In this document: positions 17,331 to 26,949 of the stretch, piece by piece
Numbering within the stretch: the first letter of the stretch is position 1
Layout of the letters: every line of letters begins with the position of its first letter
Program-made: the position numbers and the translations under genes
The notes under the pieces: model-generated
Database searches by the model: none
Seen by the model: the letters and a program-made list of their open reading frames with translations, nothing else
What the model was told of the DNA's origin: nothing
Assembly: GCF_040675855.1 (NCBI RefSeq)
Contig: NZ_JBEGIK010000001.1
Span: forward strand, 3,410,001 to 3,474,000
DNA: 64,000 nt
Direction: 5' to 3'
Source: Microbacterium sp. LWH3-1.2
GTDB lineage: Bacteria > Actinomycetota > Actinomycetes > Actinomycetales > Microbacteriaceae

Positions 17331-18575
17331 CTACGCGGTGGCCCAGAGGTCGTCGTCCGCGACGCCGGGAGCCTCGACCGACAGGCCGTGGAGAAGTTCG
17401 AGCGCGGCGCGCGCCTCGTCGATGCGGCCCTCGACGGCCAGCTCGCGGATGCGCACCGACGGCCGGTGCAGCAGCACACCGGCGAGGTGGCGCAGGGCGG
17501 CCTCGACGTCGTCTCCGGCGCCGCGCGAGCGTGCCCGGGCGATCTCTTCGTCGACGATCCTCAGCACGTCTCCGCGGAGAGCCGTGATCGCGGGACCGGC
17601 CTCGCGGTCAGCGTGGAACTCGGTGGCCGCATCGCCCACGATCGCGCGCGCGTCGGCGTGGGCGCTGAACTCGGCGAGCGGGGCGTGCAGCCGGATGGTC
17701 TCGAGGTCGAGCAGCTGGACCGCCTCGACCGCGCCGACGGCGGGGTCGACGTTGCGCGGGAGCCCGAGGTCGATCACGAGCACGCGGTGCCCGGGCGTGA
17801 ACGCGTCGGCGTGGACGACGGCGGCAGCGGTGCACGTGATGACGACGTCGGCCGTGGCGACCTCGGCCGGGAAGTCCGAGACCGGGATCAGCCCGTGCTG
17901 GGCGGCGAACGCCTCGGCCCGGCCGGATGGGGAGAAGACGTGGATGTCGCCGGCACCGCGGGCGCGCAGCGCCTCGACGGTGCGGACGGCGTACTTTCCC
18001 GTGCCCACGAGGACGATCTTCGCGGCGGCCCACTCGGCGACGCGGCTCGACGCCAGCTCGAGAGCGAGGCGCACGAGCGAGCGGTGAGCTCCGCGCAGCT
18101 GGGTGCGGTTGCGCACGCCGCGGCTGGTGTGGGTCGCCTTCTGGAAGAGGCGCTCAAGCTCGCTCGAGGTCATGCCGTCGGCGCGGGCGGCGTCGAGAGC
18201 GCGACGCACCTGTCCCGAGATCTCGTCTTCGCCGACCGACATCGACTCGAGGCCGCTGGTGACGGCGAACAGGTGGGCCGCGGCATCCGCCCCTTGATGG
18301 ACAGCGACCGACGCGCGCAGCAGATCGGCGGCGACGCCGGATGCCTCGGCCATCGCCTCGATCACGGACTCGGCCGCGACCGCCTCGCCGCCGGTGAGCG
18401 GCTCGTCGATGTCGAGATAGGCCTCGAACCGGTTGCAGGTGGCGAGCACGACGGCGCCGGAGACGAAGATCTCGTCGTCCACGAGGGCGCGCGTCGCCGT
18501 GGGCGCCCCCACAGAGAGGCGCTCCAGGATGTCGAGGCTCGCGTTCCGGTGGTTCGCGGTCAGACAGAGGAGCAC
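17331..18575 (-). CDS. hemA: glutamyl-tRNA reductase
   Basis: The 414-residue enzyme reduces glutamyl-tRNA to glutamate-1-semialdehyde, the first committed step of heme synthesis by the C5 route. The nucleophilic cysteine is Cys47 in LATCNRFEAY. SGLESMSVGEDEISGQVRRA and LVGTGKYAVRTVEAL (NADPH domain) are also present, and a C-terminal dimerisation helix region ends the protein. The start is the GTG at 18575. It is divergent from hemE with a 17-base gap that holds both promoters. HemL, which completes this route, is the last gene of the opposite operon. Confidence 0.95.
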   Translation of the reverse strand: MLLCLTANHRNASLDILERLSVGAPTATRALVDDEIFVSGAVVLATCNRFEAYLDIDEPLTGGEAVAAESVIEAMAEASGVAADLLRASVAVHQGADAAAHLFAVTSGLESMSVGEDEISGQVRRALDAARADGMTSSELERLFQKATHTSRGVRNRTQLRGAHRSLVRLALELASSRVAEWAAAKIVLVGTGKYAVRTVEALRARGAGDIHVFSPSGRAEAFAAQHGLIPVSDFPAEVATADVVITCTAAAVVHADAFTPGHRVLVIDLGLPRNVDPAVGAVEAVQLLDLETIRLHAPLAEFSAHADARAIVGDAATEFHADREAGPAITALRGDVLRIVDEEIARARSRGAGDDVEAALRHLAGVLLHRPSVRIRELAVEGRIDEARAALELLHGLSVEAPGVADDDLWATA

Positions 18576-18580
18576 GGACC

Positions 18581-18588
18581 TAATCTTA
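18581..18588. promoter_or_regulatory. overlapping divergent leaderless promoters, hemA and hemE
   Basis: The plus-strand box TAATCT (18581-18586) is six bases before the hemE GTG at 18593. The minus-strand box TAAGAT (18588 to 18583) is seven bases before the hemA GTG at 18575. The two boxes share four bases in a gap of only 17 bases, so RNA polymerase could open only one promoter at a time. Confidence 0.6.
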
Positions 18589-18592
18589 ACGT

Positions 18593-19651
18593 GTGTCGTT
18601 GCATGACTCTCACCCTTCCGTCCTTCAGAGAAACGATCCCCCCGCGCTGATACGCGCGTATCGCGGCGAACGGCCTGCTCGCACGCCGGTCTGGTTCATG
18701 CGTCAGGCGGGTCGATCATTGCCGGAATACCGCGAGCTGCGGGTCGGCACCGACATGCTCGACGCCTGCCTGAACCCCGAGCTCGCCAGCGAGATCACCC
18801 TGCAGCCGGTGCGCCGGCACAGCGTCGACGCCGCCATCTTCTTCAGCGACATCGTGATCCCGGTGCGCCTGTCGGGCGTCGACGTGCGCATCGTCGCGGG
18901 ACGCGGTCCGGTGCTCGAGAACCCGGTGCGGACGACGGCGGATGTCGCGTCCCTGCCGCCGCTCGACCCCGAAGCGCTCGCCCCCATCCGCGACGCCGTC
19001 GCGCTCACGGTCGCCGAACTCGGTGCGACGCCGCTCATCGGCTTCGCCGGCGCCCCGTACACGCTGGCGTCGTACCTCGTCGAGGGGGGCCCGTCGAAGG
19101 AGCAGCTCAAGACGCGGGCGCTGATGCACTCCGATCCCGAGACCTGGGTCGCTCTGCTGACGTGGTGCGCCGAGATCACGGGCGCGTTCCTCGCCGCCCA
19201 GATCGAGGCGGGGGCTTCGGCGGGGCAGCTGTTCGACTCGTGGGCGGGCTCGCTCAGCCTTGCCGACTACACGACCCACGTCGCGCCGTTCTCGGCCCTC
19301 GCCCTCGACGCCGTGCGCCAGCTCGACGTGCCTCTCGTGCACTTCGGCGTCGGCACGGGCGAGCTGCTCGCCGCAATGCGCGATGTGGGCGTCGACACGG
19401 TGGGCGTCGACTGGCGCCTCCCCCTCGACGAGGCCGTGCGCCGGCTCGGCCCCGACGTCTCGGTGCAGGGCAACATCGACCCGGCGCTGCTGCGCGCGCC
19501 CTGGCCGGTGCTCGAGGCGCACATCATCGACGTACTCGAGCGCGGCCGCGCCGCACGCGCGCACATCGTGAACCTCGGGCACGGCGTCCCGCCCGACACC
19601 GACCCGGCCGTGCTCACGCGCATCGTGGAGTTCGTCCACGCGCATGGCTGA
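18593..19651 (+). CDS. hemE: uroporphyrinogen decarboxylase
   Basis: The 352-residue enzyme removes four carboxyl groups from uroporphyrinogen III to give coproporphyrinogen III. The signature [19 protein letters not shown] is near residues 32-50, followed by [38 protein letters not shown] and [10 protein letters not shown]. The GTG at 18593 is chosen because the -10-like TAATCT lies six bases upstream and the family N-terminus follows. It opens a six-gene operon; hemY starts eight bases inside its 3' end. Confidence 0.95.
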   Translation: MSLHDSHPSVLQRNDPPALIRAYRGERPARTPVWFMRQAGRSLPEYRELRVGTDMLDACLNPELASEITLQPVRRHSVDAAIFFSDIVIPVRLSGVDVRIVAGRGPVLENPVRTTADVASLPPLDPEALAPIRDAVALTVAELGATPLIGFAGAPYTLASYLVEGGPSKEQLKTRALMHSDPETWVALLTWCAEITGAFLAAQIEAGASAGQLFDSWAGSLSLADYTTHVAPFSALALDAVRQLDVPLVHFGVGTGELLAAMRDVGVDTVGVDWRLPLDEAVRRLGPDVSVQGNIDPALLRAPWPVLEAHIIDVLERGRAARAHIVNLGHGVPPDTDPAVLTRIVEFVHAHG

Positions 19652-20846
19652 CTTCTCCGTCGTGGGCGGCGGGGTGGCCGGGCTCGTCGTCGCCCGGCGG
19701 CTGGCAGCGTCCGGCGCCTCCGTCGCGGTGTTCGAGGCGTCCGATCACCTCGGCGGCACGGTCGCGCGGCACGAGGTCGGCGGACTCGCTCTCGACGCCG
19801 GCGCCGAGAGCTTCGCCGTGCGCGGCGGCGCGGTCGAGGCGCTCCTCGCCGAACTCGGCCTCGCCGGCGACGTCGTCGCCCCCGCCCCCGTACCGGCGTG
19901 GCTGCAGCCTTCGACCGGCGACGCCGTGCCGCTGCCGGCGACCGCGCTGCTCGGCATCCCGGCGGACCCCCTCACCGCCGACGTCGTGCGCGTCGTCGGA
20001 CTCTCCGCGGCCGAGCGCGCCGCGGAGCTCGACGCGCTGCCGGTCGTCGAGGTGCCGGCGACGCTCGGCGCCCTCGTGCGGGAGCGCCACGGCGCGCTGA
20101 TGCTCGACCGCCTCGTCGCCCCTGTCGTGTACGGCGTGCACTCGCAGCACCCCGACGAACTCCCGGTCGCGCGTGCCCACCCCGGGCTCGCCGACGCCGT
20201 CGTGAGCGCGGGCTCGCTCAGCGGAGCGGTCGCGCGCCTGCGCGCGGCCGCTCCCCCGGGCGCCGCGGTCGCGGGGATCCGCGGCGGGATCAACCGCCTC
20301 GTGCCGGCCGTCGCCGACGACCTCGAGCGCCTTGGCGGCGACATCCGCCTCGGCGCGCCGGTCGACGACCTCGGCGCGCTCGAGGGCACCGTGATCGTCG
20401 CAGCCCCGGGTGTGGTGTCGCCCGCCGCTCCTGGCCGTCGCGTCGACCTCGTGACCCTGGTCGTGGAGCAGGAGGAGTTGGATGCTGCGCCACGCGGCAC
20501 CGGACTGCTCGTGGCCGCCGGGGCACCGGTGAACGCCCGCGCACTCACGCACGCGACCGCGAAGTGGGAGTGGCTCCGAGACGCCGCCGGCGGTCGCCAC
20601 GTGGTCCGGCTCTCCTACGACGAGACCCCGGCCGACCCGGTCGCCGCCGCCGTCGCCGACGCCGAGGCGCTGCTCGCCGTGCGACTGCCGGTCGTTGTCG
20701 ACGCGGCCCATGTGTTCTGGGTGCGGCCGGCCGCAGCATCCGTCCCCTCCGAGGTGGTCGTGGTGGGCGAGACGGTTGCGGGGTCCGGCCTGGCCGGCAT
20801 CGTCGCCCACGCCGAGCGCACCGCCGCCGAGCTCCTCGCCCGTTGA
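19644..20846 (+). CDS. hemY: coproporphyrinogen/protoporphyrinogen oxidase (FAD)
   Basis: The 400-residue flavoprotein has the N-terminal dinucleotide-binding motif [15 protein letters not shown] (residues 6-20), then [41 protein letters not shown] and a C-terminal FAD segment ending [15 protein letters not shown]. With HemQ next door it most likely oxidises coproporphyrinogen III to coproporphyrin III (the actinobacterial coproporphyrin-dependent route) rather than protoporphyrinogen. At 400 residues it is shorter than the typical 450-480. Its ATG overlaps the end of hemE by eight bases, which implies coupled translation. Confidence 0.88.
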   Translation: MADFSVVGGGVAGLVVARRLAASGASVAVFEASDHLGGTVARHEVGGLALDAGAESFAVRGGAVEALLAELGLAGDVVAPAPVPAWLQPSTGDAVPLPATALLGIPADPLTADVVRVVGLSAAERAAELDALPVVEVPATLGALVRERHGALMLDRLVAPVVYGVHSQHPDELPVARAHPGLADAVVSAGSLSGAVARLRAAAPPGAAVAGIRGGINRLVPAVADDLERLGGDIRLGAPVDDLGALEGTVIVAAPGVVSPAAPGRRVDLVTLVVEQEELDAAPRGTGLLVAAGAPVNARALTHATAKWEWLRDAAGGRHVVRLSYDETPADPVAAAVADAEALLAVRLPVVVDAAHVFWVRPAAASVPSEVVVVGETVAGSGLAGIVAHAERTAAELLAR

Positions 20847-20910
20847 ACCGCGGGCTGGGACCGCGCTCAGGCGTTTCGTGTCGCTCGTTCAACGAGCGAA
20901 ACCCCGACCG

Positions 20911-20960
20911 CCTGCCCGGAAACCTCGCACGGAGGGGATGGAGGGGCCCCTCCGGGCAGG
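20911..20960 (+). repeat. 10-bp perfect inverted repeat inside the heme operon
   Basis: CCTGCCCGGA (20911-20920) and TCCGGGCAGG (20951-20960) can form a stem over a 30-base loop. The loop contains GGAGGGG runs that could pair with the adjacent GGGGCCCC. It lies in the 144-base gap between hemY and hemQ. No T-run follows, so it could be an RNA-stability or attenuation structure rather than a simple terminator. Confidence 0.5.
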
Positions 20961-20990
20961 AGGCGTCCCGCAGGGTGGAAAGATGGGAGT

Positions 20991-21674
20991 ATGACCGACG
21001 TCGCGGCGAACTCCCCCACTGAAACCCTCGGCTACACCCTGTGGGCCGTCTTCCGCCGCGACTCCTCCGCGCCTGCCCCCGCCGGCGATCTGAGCGCCGC
21101 GGTCGCCGAGGTCGAGGCATCCGGGGTGGTCGTCCGCGGGTTCTACGACGTGTCGGGCCTGCGCGCCGACGCCGACCTCATGATCTGGCTCACCGGGGTC
21201 GGCATCGCCCCCGAGGTGCTGCAGTCGGCGCTGCGGATCCTCCGCCGCGCCGAGCCGCTGGCCTCGCTCGAGCCGGTCTGGAACGCGATGGGCGTGCACC
21301 GCGACGCCGAGTTCACCGCCAGCCACCTCCCCGCGTTCATGCGCGACAAGGATCCGGAGGCGTGGCTCACCGTCTACCCGTTCGTGCGCTCGTACGACTG
21401 GTACATCCTCCCCGACGACGAGCGCCGCCAGATGCTCGCCGACCACGGCCGCAAGGGGGCCGCCCACCGCTCGGTGCTGAGCAACACGGTCGCATCGTTC
21501 GCGCTCGGAGACTACGAGTGGATCCTGGCCCTCGAGGCTCCCGAGCTCGTCGAGCTCGTCGACCTGATGCGCGACCTCCGCCAGACCGAGGCCCGCCGCC
21601 ACGTGCGCGAGGAGGTGCCGTTCTACACCGGCCGCCGCATCGGCCTCGACGAGATCGCCGAGGTGCTGGCGTGA
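20991..21674 (+). CDS. hemQ: coproheme decarboxylase
   Basis: The 227-residue protein is HemQ/ChdC, which decarboxylates iron-coproporphyrin III to heme b with peroxide. The active-site stretch YPFVRSYDWY puts the catalytic tyrosine at residue 129. Histidine 112 (in ASHLPAF) and histidine 152 (in ADHGRKG) keep the spacing of the distal and heme-ligating histidines known from actinobacterial HemQ. The ATG at 20991 follows a GGTGGAAAG stretch. The stop overlaps the hemC start as GTGA. Its presence shows that heme is made by the coproporphyrin-dependent route. Confidence 0.93.
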   Translation: MTDVAANSPTETLGYTLWAVFRRDSSAPAPAGDLSAAVAEVEASGVVVRGFYDVSGLRADADLMIWLTGVGIAPEVLQSALRILRRAEPLASLEPVWNAMGVHRDAEFTASHLPAFMRDKDPEAWLTVYPFVRSYDWYILPDDERRQMLADHGRKGAAHRSVLSNTVASFALGDYEWILALEAPELVELVDLMRDLRQTEARRHVREEVPFYTGRRIGLDEIAEVLA

Positions 21675-22588
21675 CCACCCTCCGCATCGGGACGCGCGGG
21701 AGCACCCTCGCGCTGACGCAGACCGGCATGGTCGCCGACGATCTCGCCGATGCGTACGGCGTCACGACCGAGCTCGTCACGATCACGACCGACGGCGACC
21801 GCTCGAACGAGCCGCTCTCACGCGCTGGCGGCACCGGACTCTTCACCGGAGCGCTTCGCGACGCCCTCCTCGCCGGTGAATGCGATGTCATCGTCCACTC
21901 GCTCAAGGATCTCCCCACGGCCCCGCACGACCAGCTCGTCGTCGCCGCGATCCCGGCCCGCGAAGATCCGCGCGACGCCCTCGTCGCGCGCGACGGACTG
22001 AAGCTCGACGAGCTCCCCCCCGGTGCTCGCGTCGGCACCGGCTCGCCCCGCCGGATGGCGCAGCTGGGCGCCCGCCGCCCCGATCTCGAGGTCGTCGACA
22101 TCCGCGGCAACGTCGACACGCGCCTCGGCAAGGTGACGAGCGGGGAGTTGGATGCCGTCATCCTCGCCGCCGCCGGACTCACCCGCATCGGTCGCACCGA
22201 CGTCGTGACCGAGTTCCTCGACCCCGACCGGTGGCCGACCGCCCCCGGGCAGGGCGCGCTCGCGGTCGAGGTGCGCCGCGGCGAGGAAGGGCTGGTCGAT
22301 CGGCTCGACCACGCCGAGACCCGCGCCGCCGTCGAAGCGGAGCGCGAGGTGCTCGCCCTCCTCGAGGCCGGCTGCTCCGCCCCCGTCGGCGCGCGCGCCG
22401 TCGTCGACGCCGGGCTCCTCCTGGTCTCGGCGAGCGTCTACAGCCTCGACGGCACGACGATCCTCACGTCGTCGCATGCCACCGTGTGGCCCGAAGACGA
22501 GGGCGATCCGTCGCGTGAGGTCGCAGCATCCGTCGCCCGTGAACTGCTCGATGCCGGCGCCGCCGGCCTGACGGGAGAACGCCCGTGA
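21671..22588 (+). CDS. hemC: hydroxymethylbilane synthase
   Basis: The 305-residue enzyme joins four porphobilinogen units into hydroxymethylbilane. It shows [14 protein letters not shown] at the N-terminus, [20 protein letters not shown], and the cysteine that carries the dipyrromethane cofactor in [12 protein letters not shown]. The GTG at 21671 overlaps the hemQ stop (GTGA), and the gene end overlaps hemB in the same way, so hemQ-hemC-hemB are translationally coupled. The uroporphyrinogen-III synthase gene that often follows hemC is absent here. Confidence 0.95.
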   Translation: MTTLRIGTRGSTLALTQTGMVADDLADAYGVTTELVTITTDGDRSNEPLSRAGGTGLFTGALRDALLAGECDVIVHSLKDLPTAPHDQLVVAAIPAREDPRDALVARDGLKLDELPPGARVGTGSPRRMAQLGARRPDLEVVDIRGNVDTRLGKVTSGELDAVILAAAGLTRIGRTDVVTEFLDPDRWPTAPGQGALAVEVRRGEEGLVDRLDHAETRAAVEAEREVLALLEAGCSAPVGARAVVDAGLLLVSASVYSLDGTTILTSSHATVWPEDEGDPSREVAASVARELLDAGAAGLTGERP

Positions 22589-23568
22589 CGTACGGATACA
22601 CCCCGGCCGACCGCCCCCGCCGCCTGCGCCAGACCTCCGCGATGCGGCGCCTCGTCGCCGAGACCCGCCTGCACCCCGCCGAGCTGATCCTGCCGGTGTT
22701 CGTGCGCGAGGGCTCGAGCGAGCCGGTGCCGATCTCGTCCATGCCGGGTGTCGTGCAGCATTCGACCGAGAGCCTGAAGAAGGCCGTGACGGATGCTGCG
22801 GCCGCCGGCATCGGCGGCATCATGCTGTTCGGCGTGCCCGAGTACAAGGACGCCGTGGGCTCCGGCGCGACCGATCCCGACGGCATCCTCAACGTCGCGA
22901 CCCGGATCGCGGTCGCGGAGGCGGCCGACGCGCTCGTGGTTCAGACCGACCTGTGCCTCGACGAATTCACCGACCACGGCCACTGCGGCGTGCTCGACGC
23001 CCACGGACACGTCGACAACGACGCGACCCTCGAGCGGTACCGCGACATGGGCCTGGCGCAGGCCGAGGCGGGCTCGCAGCTGCTCGGCCTGTCGGGCATG
23101 ATGGACGGCCAGGTCGCCGCCGTGCGCGACGCGCTCGACGACTCGGGGTTCGGCAACACGCCGATCCTCGCCTACGCGGCCAAGTACGCCTCGGCGTTCT
23201 ACGGCCCGTTCCGCGAGGCCGTGCAGTCGTCGCTCGAAGGCGACCGCCGCACGTACCAGCAGGACCCCGCCAATCGCCGCGAGGGCGCGCGCGAGCTCGA
23301 TCTCGACATCGCCGAGGGCGCCGACATCGTGATGGTCAAGCCCGCGATGAGCTACCTCGACGTGCTGGCGGATGCCGCGGCGACGAGCCCCGTCCCGGTC
23401 TGGGCGTATCAGGTGTCGGGCGAGTATTCGATGATCGAGGCCGCGGCCGCGCACGGCTGGATCGACCGGCGCCGCGCGATCGAGGAGTCGGTGATCGGCA
23501 TCCGCCGCGCCGGCGCCGACGCCGTGCTGACCTACTGGGCGCTGGAGCTTGCGGAGTGGATCCGATGA
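22585..23568 (+). CDS. hemB: delta-aminolevulinic acid dehydratase (porphobilinogen synthase)
   Basis: The 327-residue enzyme condenses two 5-aminolevulinate molecules to porphobilinogen. The metal loop reads [18 protein letters not shown], with two of the three cysteines of classical zinc enzymes and an aspartate in the third place. The two active-site lysines are in [15 protein letters not shown] and [23 protein letters not shown] closes the active site. Its start overlaps hemC and its stop overlaps hemL (ATGA). Confidence 0.95.
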   Translation: MTYGYTPADRPRRLRQTSAMRRLVAETRLHPAELILPVFVREGSSEPVPISSMPGVVQHSTESLKKAVTDAAAAGIGGIMLFGVPEYKDAVGSGATDPDGILNVATRIAVAEAADALVVQTDLCLDEFTDHGHCGVLDAHGHVDNDATLERYRDMGLAQAEAGSQLLGLSGMMDGQVAAVRDALDDSGFGNTPILAYAAKYASAFYGPFREAVQSSLEGDRRTYQQDPANRREGARELDLDIAEGADIVMVKPAMSYLDVLADAAATSPVPVWAYQVSGEYSMIEAAAAHGWIDRRRAIEESVIGIRRAGADAVLTYWALELAEWIR

Positions 23569-24878
23569 CGACCAATGCACAGGAGTTCGCCCGCGCGCGC
23601 GGCGCTATGCCGGGCGGGGTGAACTCGCCGGTGCGCGCCTTCGGCTCGGTGCACGAGACGCCGCGGTTCTTCGTGTCGGCGTCCGGCCCCTACGTCACCG
23701 ACGTCGAGGGCCGCGAGTACGTCGACCTGGTCGGCTCGTGGGGTCCCGCGATCCTCGGTCACGCCCACCCCGCCGTCGTGAAGGCGGTTCAGGATGCCGC
23801 GGCCCACGGCCTCGGCTTCGGCGCGTCGACGCCGGGCGAGACGGAGCTGGCCGAGCTGATCGCCGCGCGTGTCTCGCGCGATGGGGCGCGCCCGGTCCAG
23901 CGCGTGCGCCTGGTGTCCACCGGCACCGAGGCCACGATGACCGCGATCCGCCTCGCGCGCGGCGCGACCGGACGCGACCTCATCGTGAAGTTCGCCGGCC
24001 ACTACCACGGGCACTCCGACGGCCTGCTGGCCGAGGCGGGCTCGGGCGTGGCCACGCTCGCGATGCCGGGTTCGGCGGGGGTTCCCGCGGCGATCGCCGC
24101 GCAGACGCTCGTGATCGCCTACAACGACCTCGACGCGCTCCGCGAGGTGTTCGCGGCACACGGCGACGACATCGCCGCGGTCATCGTCGAGGCGGCGCCC
24201 GCCAACATGGGCATCGTTCCGCCCGCGGAGGGCTTCAACGCCGCACTCGCCGAGATCGCTCATGAGCACGGCGCTCTGCTGATCCTCGACGAGGTGCTGA
24301 CCGGCTTCCGCGTCGGTCCCGCCGGCTGGTACGGCGTCGACCCGGTGCCCTTCTCACCCGACCTGATCACGTTCGGCAAGGTCGTGGGCGGCGGGCTCCC
24401 CCTCGCCGCGATCGGCGGCTCAGCGGCCCTCATGGAGCTGCTCGCACCGCTCGGCCCGGTCTACCAGGCCGGCACGCTGAGCGGGAACCCGCTCGCTGTC
24501 GCGGCCGGGCGCGCGACTCTCGACCACCTCGACGACGCCGCCTATGCGCGCATCGACGCCGCCGCGGCGACGATCGCGGACGCCGCGGCATCCTCTCTCT
24601 CCGAGGCCGGCGTCACACATGTCGTGCAGCGCTCGGGGAACCTGTTCTCGATCCAGTTCGCCGACGAGGCCCCCGTCGACTACGACACGGTGAAGGCGCA
24701 GGAGGCGTTCCGCTACCCGCCGTTCTTCCGCGCGATGCTCGCCCAGGGGGTTTCGCTGCCGCCGTCGGTGTTCGAGGCCTGGTTCGTCTCTGCCGCGCAC
24801 GACGACACCGCTGTGGCGCGCATCGTCGAGGCGCTCCCCGCGGCCGCGCGTGCAGCAGCGGAGGCCGTGCCGGACTGA
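23565..24878 (+). CDS. hemL: glutamate-1-semialdehyde 2,1-aminomutase
   Basis: The 437-residue PLP enzyme converts glutamate-1-semialdehyde to 5-aminolevulinate. It contains [15 protein letters not shown] at the N-terminus, [40 protein letters not shown] and the PLP lysine in [17 protein letters not shown]. It is the last gene of the operon and overlaps hemB by ATGA. No clear terminator follows the stop; the next gene, ridA-like, is on the other strand 55 bases away. Confidence 0.95.
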   Translation: MTTNAQEFARARGAMPGGVNSPVRAFGSVHETPRFFVSASGPYVTDVEGREYVDLVGSWGPAILGHAHPAVVKAVQDAAAHGLGFGASTPGETELAELIAARVSRDGARPVQRVRLVSTGTEATMTAIRLARGATGRDLIVKFAGHYHGHSDGLLAEAGSGVATLAMPGSAGVPAAIAAQTLVIAYNDLDALREVFAAHGDDIAAVIVEAAPANMGIVPPAEGFNAALAEIAHEHGALLILDEVLTGFRVGPAGWYGVDPVPFSPDLITFGKVVGGGLPLAAIGGSAALMELLAPLGPVYQAGTLSGNPLAVAAGRATLDHLDDAAYARIDAAAATIADAAASSLSEAGVTHVVQRSGNLFSIQFADEAPVDYDTVKAQEAFRYPPFFRAMLAQGVSLPPSVFEAWFVSAAHDDTAVARIVEALPAAARAAAEAVPD

Positions 24879-24933
24879 CGGCGGTCCGCCCGTCGCCCGG
24901 ACGTGCGGATGCCGGGCCACCTGCCGAGTTCAT

Positions 24934-25401
24934 TCAGGCACCGGGTGCGGCAGCCACGACGTGAAATTCGAAGCGGAGTCGTGGATCAGTGGCCATGCGA
25001 GTCACTTCCACCGTGGTGCTGGTGGAGATGTGGCCCTCGAACCACTCGCTCTGGTAGCTGTTGACGACATTCTGATCGGCCTCGACGTCGGTGAAGAAGC
25101 GAATCATGTTCACCACGTCCGAGCGTGTGCACCCCGATGCGGCAAGTGCGAGGTCAAGATGCGCGAACGCGTTTCGCACCTGTCCCGCTGCATCCATCGG
25201 CATCGCGTCGAACACTGCGGGAACGTGGGGATGGTCGTGATAGACCGGAGCTCCCGTCACTCCGCTGATGAAGACGAGCCGCGCATTCGAGACGGCACGA
25301 ATCGCGGGTACGAATGGGCTGACGATCGAGTCGTCGAAACCGTCGTGGTGGATCACATCGGCGTTGCCCACACGGCGCGGTTCGGGGACGGTCGCTGGCA
25401 T
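24934..25401 (-). CDS. RidA-family protein
   Basis: This 155-residue protein resembles the RidA/YjgF family, which hydrolyse reactive enamine/imine intermediates or have other uncharacterised roles. Family-like stretches are RLVFISGVTGAP, DAAGQVRNAFAHLDLALAASG, VVNMIRFFTDVEAD and the C-terminal RFEFHVVAAAPGA. The arginine usual in the C-terminal active-site strand is not in the standard place, so the catalytic role is unsure. The ATG at 25401 follows TAGGAGT. Composition is less G+C-rich than the neighbouring heme genes, so it may have been acquired separately. Confidence 0.7.
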   Translation of the reverse strand: MPATVPEPRRVGNADVIHHDGFDDSIVSPFVPAIRAVSNARLVFISGVTGAPVYHDHPHVPAVFDAMPMDAAGQVRNAFAHLDLALAASGCTRSDVVNMIRFFTDVEADQNVVNSYQSEWFEGHISTSTTVEVTRMATDPRLRFEFHVVAAAPGA

Positions 25402-25644
25402 CTGGACACTCCTATCGGGGACGCATTCTCCCGCTCACCCATCCAGCTTGTCGAACTCGCCGCTCATGACCGCGGCCGGCTTCACCTACGAACGGCGGGA
25501 TCCCATTCAAACAATCGATTGCAGTCCTGTCAATCGATTCCCGGACGGTCCGTGACACCTGCACACGCGATATCGCACGACGAAACGCCACCACGACGAG
25601 CACCTATGGCGCGACCCAGGTGTATCCCGTGACGACGGAGAAAA

Positions 25645-25720
25645 TGGTGGACCTGAGGGGAATCGAACCCCTGACCTCCTCGATGCGAACGAGGCGCGCT
25701 ACCAACTGCGCTACAGGCCC
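25645..25720 (-). tRNA. tRNA-Ala (anticodon CGC)
   Basis: The minus strand folds into a complete cloverleaf of 76 bases. The acceptor stem GGGCCTG pairs with CAGGTCC, including the G3-U70 pair that marks alanine tRNA. The anticodon stem CCTCG/CGAGG encloses TTCGCAT, giving anticodon CGC. The T loop is TTCGATT and the 3' CCA is encoded. It reads GCG codons, which are common here. Confidence 0.95.
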
Positions 25721-25733
25721 TTGAACCTCGAAA

Positions 25734-25739
25734 ACACTA
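25734..25739 (-). promoter_or_regulatory. -10 box of the tRNA-Ala promoter
   Basis: On the minus strand TAGTGT lies 13 bases before the first tRNA base, a normal distance for a short leader. Confidence 0.45.
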
Positions 25740-25787
25740 TCACGGTTCCGACACCCGCTCCGAATCCGCGGAGGCCCTCCGAGGGGC

Positions 25788-26813
25788 CTATTCGCCGGCC
25801 GCGCGGCGGGTCAGCAGCTGCCGCACGTGCGCCTCGATCTCGGCGTCGTCCACGTACCCCATGCGGGCGTATTCCGACTCCGCGGAAGCCGCACGCACGG
25901 TCCGCGCGACGTCGATCGAGGCGGGCTGCTGCGCCGCGGCGCGGGCCGCCATGGCCTCTTCGAGGGCGGCCTGCCGCAGCGCCGCACGAGCGGCTTCGCC
26001 ATCCAGCACAGCGGCGGCGCGGGAGCCCGCCGAGGCCGTGAGCGGGCGGGGAAGGTCGCGCGGCGCCCACTCGCGCTGCTCGCGCTCGAGGGCGACATCC
26101 TGCACCTCCGCGATGCGGCGAGGTGCAGCATCCGTCGCCCGCGACACGGCACGCGCGGCGACGCGGGACAGCTGGCGAAGGACGAGAACGGATGCTGCCA
26201 CCAGGCCGACACCCGCCCACATCCACGTCTGCGCACCGGCCGTGATGGTCTCGAACACGCCCCACGCCACGAGGCCGAGTCCGACGACGCCCACGGACGT
26301 CGCGGCGAGCCGGAACCGGCGCCGGGCGCGCGCACGACGCGTCGCCGGAAGGGATCGGACCGCAGCGAGATCGGAGCGGGCAGCCGCCGCAGCCTCGGCC
26401 CGCTCGGCTCGGGCGCGCTCCAGATCCACACGCGCGGCCGCCTCGGCGGCGACGCGGTCGGTGCGAGCACGCTCCACGCCGATGCGTGCGGCGGCCTCCG
26501 CCGCCTCACGCTCACGCTTGGCGATCTCGAGGTCTACGCGCGCACCCTCGAGCGCCGCATGCTCACGCTCGGCCAGCGCGCGCTTCGCGAGCTTCTGCTG
26601 CGCGGCGGCGGTGCGGGCATTGAGTTCGAGCCGCACCTCTTCTGGCGTCTCACTCGTCTCTGCGAGCACGCGAAGGGCCTGATTCAAGCGAACGGCGTTG
26701 CGTTCGGCCGCATCGAACTGGCGACGACTGTGCCACGAGGGCAGGAGGTACACCAGCCACAAGGCCACGGCGACGAGAACGATGACTCCCCCACCCCACA
26801 CCTGCCCGCCCAT
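25788..26813 (-). CDS. membrane protein with long alanine-rich coiled coil
   Basis: The 341-residue protein starts with a membrane segment (GVIVLVAVALWLVYLLPS, about residues 9-26). A long charged, alanine-rich helical region of roughly 110 residues follows, with repeats of AAEAAARxxxERAR, then two further membrane segments (AATSVGVVGLGLVAWGVF and TWMWAGVGLVAASVLVL, about 178-225), and a C-terminal tail that is alanine/arginine-rich. No enzyme motif is visible. The ATG at 26813 follows TACCGT by seven bases, so the message is probably leaderless. Function unknown; it looks like a bacterial envelope scaffold. Confidence 0.7.
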   Translation of the reverse strand: MGGQVWGGGVIVLVAVALWLVYLLPSWHSRRQFDAAERNAVRLNQALRVLAETSETPEEVRLELNARTAAAQQKLAKRALAEREHAALEGARVDLEIAKREREAAEAAARIGVERARTDRVAAEAAARVDLERARAERAEAAAAARSDLAAVRSLPATRRARARRRFRLAATSVGVVGLGLVAWGVFETITAGAQTWMWAGVGLVAASVLVLRQLSRVAARAVSRATDAAPRRIAEVQDVALEREQREWAPRDLPRPLTASAGSRAAAVLDGEAARAALRQAALEEAMAARAAAQQPASIDVARTVRAASAESEYARMGYVDDAEIEAHVRQLLTRRAAGE

Positions 26814-26820
26814 GTTCACC

Positions 26821-26826
26821 ACGGTA
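26821..26826 (-). promoter_or_regulatory. -10 box of a leaderless promoter (coiled-coil membrane protein)
   Basis: TACCGT on the minus strand lies seven bases before the ATG at 26813. Confidence 0.5.
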
Positions 26827-26949
26827 GGCGACCGGACGGCGGTGTCCCCCGCATCCGTCCGCGTGTCACGCAAGACGGATTTCTGCCGTGGTCAGGCACG
26901 GCGATGCGCGAGCGCCCGCCGGTGGTGAGGAGAACCGGCAACCGGACGA

